A DNA stretch of 64,000 nt from Haematococcus lacustris. Its lineage: Eukaryota > Chlorophyta > Chlorophyceae > Chlamydomonadales > Haematococcaceae. Within the stretch, counting starts at the first letter, position 1, and each line of letters opens with the position of its first letter. Where the stretch lies: positions 1,695,768 through 1,759,767 of the forward strand of contig JASKMD010000021.1 of the NCBI GenBank assembly GCA_030144725.1. The letters are read 5' to 3'. Below, one piece after another: positions 59,801 through 64,000 of this stretch. The notes under the pieces were generated by a model that was not told the origin of the DNA, searched no databases, and saw only the letters and a list, made by a program, of their open reading frames with translations. Both the position numbers and the translations under genes were made by a program.

Positions 59801-60005
59801 GACCCTGTACAGGGTCCAGGCACACATGGTCAAAAGCATCCAAACGGGGTCAACATGACCAACCACAAGCTATGTAGGAATCCTAACAGGGTTCTATCAC
59901 ATAGGGATGCAAGGAATGATTAAAATATCAACACTCATAGGGTACACAGGACCCTGTACAGGGTCCTACGACCATTATGACGCTAGAAACCTGTACAGGG
60001 TCCTA
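59801..60005. repeat. Perfect 18-bp palindromes next to the right terminus
   Basis: GGACCCTGTACAGGGTCC occurs at 59801-59818 and about 59950-59967, with a one-arm-shortened copy at about 59990. CCCTGTACAGGG also stands near the left end (53484). They may be binding sites for a transposase supplied elsewhere. Confidence 0.8.
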
Positions 60006-60319
60006 GGACACGGGCCATAGCTCATCACTGGCTGGGACGTTTTGCATGCCACCTACTAGGTTGGACAGCTGTAACCACCCTTTACAACCTCTCATACTCA
60101 CATTTCATGATAAGTCACTTTGGTCACTCGGTGCCAACTCCCTTAGCCAAAATCAGGGTCTCAGCCCCACACCTGGCCCAGCAACTCGACACCGAGTGAG
60201 AATTACACTTTGGCCCAAGAGAGTCTTGTCATCCTCTAGGTCACAGCAGCCCACATACCAAGTTTCAGACCTCAACTCTCAGGTTTTTCAAGCCAGCCAG
60301 GCCTTAATTTGCACGAGTG

Positions 60320-63300
60320 TCATTGATCTTTGCCGTGATAGGCATCGGGCCAATGTACAAGGGTAGCAGCTTAGGAGATCCCGGGTTCTTGAACCTGAGG
60401 TGTTTGGTACTAAGAAGCACCTGATCACCCACTTGGAACTTAGCGTCCGTATGGTTCATGTCATAGTACGCCTTCTGCCTGTGCCGGGCAGCATGGATAG
60501 CCTGTTTGGCTTTTTCCAAGTTTGAGTAGATGACCTTTGTAAAGTCTCTTGCACTTTCAATTGCCGTGGACTCTAAATCCAGAGTGAGAGGGAGACGGGG
60601 GTCGAAGCCACTGTTCAACCGGAATGGCGTTGTCCGTATTGATGTGTGGAAAGAGTTGTTGATGGCAAACTCGATGGGTGCCAGGAACTGATCCCAATCA
60701 TTAAACTCTGCCCCCACATAATGTCTCAGCATGTCTTCCATTACTTTGTTGACCCTCTCCGTTTGACCATCGGTCTGCGGATGGAAGGCAGTTGACATGC
60801 ACTGCTTCGATTGCATGATCTTCATAAGTCCTTTGAAGAACTCCCCTTGGAACCTTGTATCTCTATCAGAGATGATGGTCCTAGGCATGCCATGCAGTTT
60901 GAAGACATTGTCAAAGAAGAGCTTTGCTACTTGTATTCCTCCACTCTTTCCGGTCATGGCCATTAGGTGTACCATCTTGGTCAACCTATCGACGACCACG
61001 AGGATTGAGTCATTGCCAGCCTCGGACTTGGGTAGCTTGACCACAAAGTCCATACTCACACTATCCCATGGGTATTCAGGCACTGGAAGGGGTTGCAGCA
61101 AGCGAGCTGGTTTCTTTGTGCTTGACTTGTTTCGTTGACACACTTGGCACCCGCGCACATATGCTGTCACGAAAGCATGCATCCCTGGCCACCAGAAGTG
61201 TGAGGCCACTGCCTAGAATGTTTTCTCTAGACCTCCATGCCCGCTTGTGGTTGCATTATGGAGCTCATAGAGGATACCCTTTCTCAACCCTGGGACGTCA
61301 GGCACGACCACTTGTTTGTCGCGGTACCATATGCCTGAATCACTAAGCCGCAGGTTCTGCGTATTGTGATCGTCCTCAAACCATGGGTCTTGTTTGTACC
61401 CTTCTTGAATGGTTAGGAGCACATTGTATGTGTCATCCGGGGTTTGGGAATTCCTTAGTTCTGTGTGAGTCACCTCAAAAGTAGCCTTCTTCTTTGCAGG
61501 CCTCTTGGGTTTTGGCTTCTTAACCACCTCTGCGGGAATAGGTTGTTGCGTCGGTTTCGCATTACCTGTGCCGCTGCGTGTCACGGCCATTAGAAGCGCC
61601 GTCACTCGTACGGGTGGATAGCGAGACAATGGATCGGCCACATTGATCTTGCCGGGTTTATACTCCCATGAGAGTTGTTTGAATCTCTGTAGAAATTCTG
61701 ACCATCTGGTCTGCCGCTTTGAGAGGTTAGGCTGTGTTTGAAGGTATACCAATGGGTTGTGGTCTGTTATGACTCTGAACTTCACCCCCTCCAAAAAGCA
61801 TCGCCATGTCTTTAGAGCATGGACGACTGCCAAGAGCTCCTGCTCACCCGTTGTGTAGTTAACTTCAGCTGGCAACAGGCGCCTGCTTTCGTAGGCGATA
61901 GGGTGTTTGTCTTGCATTAACACCGCGCCTATGCCAGTCACAGATGCATCACAGAGCACCTGGAATTCCTTGTTGAAATCTGGCAATGATAACACGGGAG
62001 CATTTGATAGAGCGTGCTTGACGCCTTGAAAAGCCTCCTCACATTTGTCATCCCAGCACCACGTTACATCCTTTTTGGTAAGGTTCGTTAGTGGTTCCAC
62101 CTGCTTGGCAAAACCTTGGATGAACATCCTAAAATAGGTGGCGAGGCCGACAAATGAGCGTATAGCGGCAACATCATTGAGTGGTGGCCAATCTTTAATG
62201 CTCTGTATCTTAGCTGGGTCAGGACGAACGCCATTGACACCGACTAGATGTCCGAGGAACTTAAGCTCAGACTTTTCAAACTCGCACTTTTTCAGCTTGG
62301 CATATAGTTCATGCTCCTTGAGGATGCGGAACACAATTTCCAAATGCTTCAAGTGCTCAGCTTTGTTTTTGCTGAACACAAGGATATCGTCGAGGTATAC
62401 CACGACAAAGTCATTGAGGTTATCCCGGAATATATCATTCATGACCGCTTGGAACGTGGCGGGAGCATTGGTGAGGCCGAAGCTTAGCACTTTGAACTGG
62501 TAATGTCCATAAGGTGTGCGGAAAGCCGATTTGGGTACATCCTCCGGTTGGATGCGGATTTGATGATAGCCAGACTGCAAATCAAGGCTGCTAAATACTG
62601 TAGCACCATGCAGACGGTCGAGCAATTGATCTATCCGTGGCAAAGGGTATTTGTTCTTCACAGTAACCTTGTTCAATGCCCGGTAGTCAATACACATGCG
62701 TAGAGAGCCATCTGCTTTGGTGACAAACAAAACAGGTGCACCAAAAGGTGAGGAGCTAGGTTCGATAAGATCATGAGCTAAGAGCTCTTTGATTTGCCTT
62801 TCGACCTCTTGCAGTTCCGCTGGAGACATCCGATACATGGGTCGGAATGGCGGCTTCGCTCCTGGCTCAAGGGGAATGGTATGCGCGACTTTGCGCGTTG
62901 GTGGGAGTCCCCGCAACTCCTCCGAGAATATTGTGTGATATTCGTTGATCAACCTTTTTACAGGCGCGCTGACCTTTAGGTCGTTTAAGCGCTCGTCAAT
63001 TGTCTCGACGATGGCTGAAGTCACATAGACCATGACCGCGTGTTGTCCCTTGCTTACATCGCGTTTGGCTTTACTCATGCTTATGCAAGAGATGCCAAGG
63101 GAATTAGCTTGGTCTGCCAGTGGTCTGGAAGTTAGTGTGCAACGCCGATTGTACGGCCCTTCAATTGCACAAACTTGTTCCTTGTAGTCCAACACCACTT
63201 TGTTGGCAAGCATGAAATCTTGACCAAGTATAATATCCTCTTGAGAAGCTATGTCGATTACAAAACATGTACAGGCTTTAACAAGGCCATGCAATTTGAC

Positions 63301-63936
63301 TTTGATGTTGCACCGTCCTTGGGTCTCACCCTGACTGCCATTGGCTAGTACGACGGGGCGAGAACAACCAATGGTTCTCAGCTGTAGCCTGGCAACAACA
63401 TCCTTGCTTATGAAGCAATGGGTCGCGCCCGAATCCATGAGCACAGTCACAGGATTACACTTGACAGTGGCACCAAATGTCATCAGTGGGGCACTTGCAG
63501 TTTTGTTCACAGTTGTCACACACAACATGGAAACACTGACAGGCGCATCACTAAACACTTGAACAGCGCAGGACGGAGTTTCACCGTTGGTCCGCATTAA
63601 GCTGCCTTTAGGAAAAGTGTGTATCAAGTGCCAGCCTTCAGTAAGCTGCTTCCACTCACGCCAGGTATGGCCACGCTTGATCCTGGGTAGTAGCACACAA
63701 GCAGATGTAGTGGTCGGCAACACCTCTTTGCTATGTTTATAGTGTTGCAAGCACTCAGTGAGGTGTTCAGTTGCACAGTCTATCCATAAGTGCTTGCCAG
63801 GCACAAGACAAGACATGAACTGTGCTTGTGAGGTAATTGTTTGAGCATCCGTCTGAGCATCATGCAACAGATCAAAGGGTTTACCGACTTTGGCAGCAAT
63901 CAAGTTGACAAGATTTGCATGCACGGGAGCTCTCAC
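60320..63936 (-). CDS. pol: Pol polyprotein (protease to integrase) of second gypsy element, one stop
   Basis: Protease [12 protein letters not shown] near 63430. Reverse transcriptase with [10 protein letters not shown] near 62390, RNase H ([16 protein letters not shown]) near 61940. Integrase zinc region ([13 protein letters not shown], then [10 protein letters not shown]) and DDE core ([31 protein letters not shown]) follow. The frame has one TAG at 61213-61215 between LEKTF and AVASHFWW, inside the zinc region. Downstream the same frame runs on to the insertion at 60320 (PMPITAKIN). The frame is open toward 64000 and its start is not determined; the codon at 63936 is GTG. The premature stop and the insertion make this copy defective. 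Confidence 0.9.
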
Positions 63937-64000
63937 CTTGTCGGTCGGATGTCTTGCTGACCCGGATTGTCAGGTGCGGTTATCATGACCGCCCCGTCCC
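63937..64000 (-). other. Upstream part of second gypsy element at window edge
   Basis: Only 64 bp remain; Gag and the 5' LTR would follow outside the window. Confidence 0.6.

Larger units (their letters stand above)
53330..60319. mobile_element. CACTA-like element copy 2 (6,990 bp), satellite-filled
   Basis: Left end CACTCGCGCCGATTAAGGCC and inverted right end CACTCGTGCAAATTAAGGCC are 20-bp imperfect terminal repeats (17 of 20 equal). TC flanks both sides (53328-53329 and 60320-60321). It lies in the pol gene of the second gypsy element, and removal with one TC restores the pol frame. Contents: conserved left segment (to 53475), 44-bp tandem array, GGCTA array, (AGC)n, G-rich DNA with a 140-bp duplication, a segment shared with copy 3 (56625-56720), a large GGACCCTG satellite, and perfect palindromes GGACCCTGTACAGGGTCC near both ends. 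No transposase was found, so it is non-autonomous. Confidence 0.9.
52275..64000 (-). mobile_element. Second Ty3/gypsy chromovirus, split by a CACTA-like element
   Basis: Minus-strand element whose 3' LTR starts at 52275 inside the LINE; its 5' LTR and gag lie beyond 64000. Pol is read from 63936 to 60320 and, after the insertion 53330-60319, from 53329 to 53018. It differs clearly in sequence from the element at 11973. The expected target duplication at the far side would be CTCAG (52270-52274 here). One in-frame TAG lies at 61213-61215, so it is older or defective. Confidence 0.85.

Noticed and set aside
57432..59843. 803-codon and 728-codon minus-strand open frames
   Set aside because: They are translations of the GGACCCTG satellite (VLAPHHR / GSGPSPQ repeats) with no upstream signals; the repeat unit simply lacks stops.

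Overview
The window looks like nuclear DNA of a chlorophycean green alga of the Chlamydomonadales. The evidence is: intron-rich genes with GT/AG junctions and tracts of GCAG/CAG triplets; a very large secretory gene that joins polymorphic-outer-membrane-protein (PMP) repeats to a multi-spanning membrane tail, an architecture I know from volvocine algae; and remnants of a Fanzor/TnpB-type protein (RDCNAALNM motif) of a sort that I recall being frequent in Haematococcus-like genomes. The genus is an inference only. No bacterial operon, rRNA, complete tRNA or CRISPR is visible.

Three host genes can be followed. (1) 3070-8354, minus: an unrecognised multi-exon gene, cut at its 5' side by a DNA transposon (8384 on) and at its 3' side by a Fanzor-carrying insertion (995-3069). 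(2) 23961-40723, minus: a giant gene with signal peptide, many PMP repeats, an ephrin-receptor-like cysteine module and a C-terminal membrane module. (3) about 41820-47054, plus: a dynamin-superfamily GTPase of the Mx/DRP type. Genes 2 and 3 are divergent, with about 1.1 kb between them.

Most of the rest is mobile DNA, nested several layers deep. 1-980 is the end of a CACTA-like element full of palindromic minisatellites. 995-3069 and 5378-6715 are insertions that share a Fanzor C-terminal remnant, a compensatorily mutated hairpin and an identical 32-nt 3' end, each between direct repeats of 11-16 bp. 11647-22989 is a DNA transposon with 27-bp terminal inverted repeats (GGTCACCCCCGCC...) and TCTT target duplication, encoding an unrecognised coiled-coil/cysteine protein. 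It was itself hit by a complete Ty3/gypsy chromovirus (11973-18169, identical 172-bp LTRs, GAGAG duplication) and by a second CACTA-like element (18963-21549, GT duplication). A second copy of the same transposon starts at 8384.

47230-52274 is an L1-type LINE (ORF1, then endonuclease/RT ORF2) broken in its RT domain by another Ty3/gypsy element (52275 to beyond 64000), which is in turn split by a 6,990-bp CACTA-like element (53330-60319, TC duplication). Removing each CACTA-like element on paper, with one copy of its 2-bp duplication, rejoins an open reading frame in both testable cases.

The most interesting material is this CACTA-like family, whose members are built mainly of short palindromic satellites and carry no visible transposase, and the Fanzor-linked insertions with a covarying 3' hairpin. 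Exon limits of host genes are approximate because they were read by eye from frames and splice sites.
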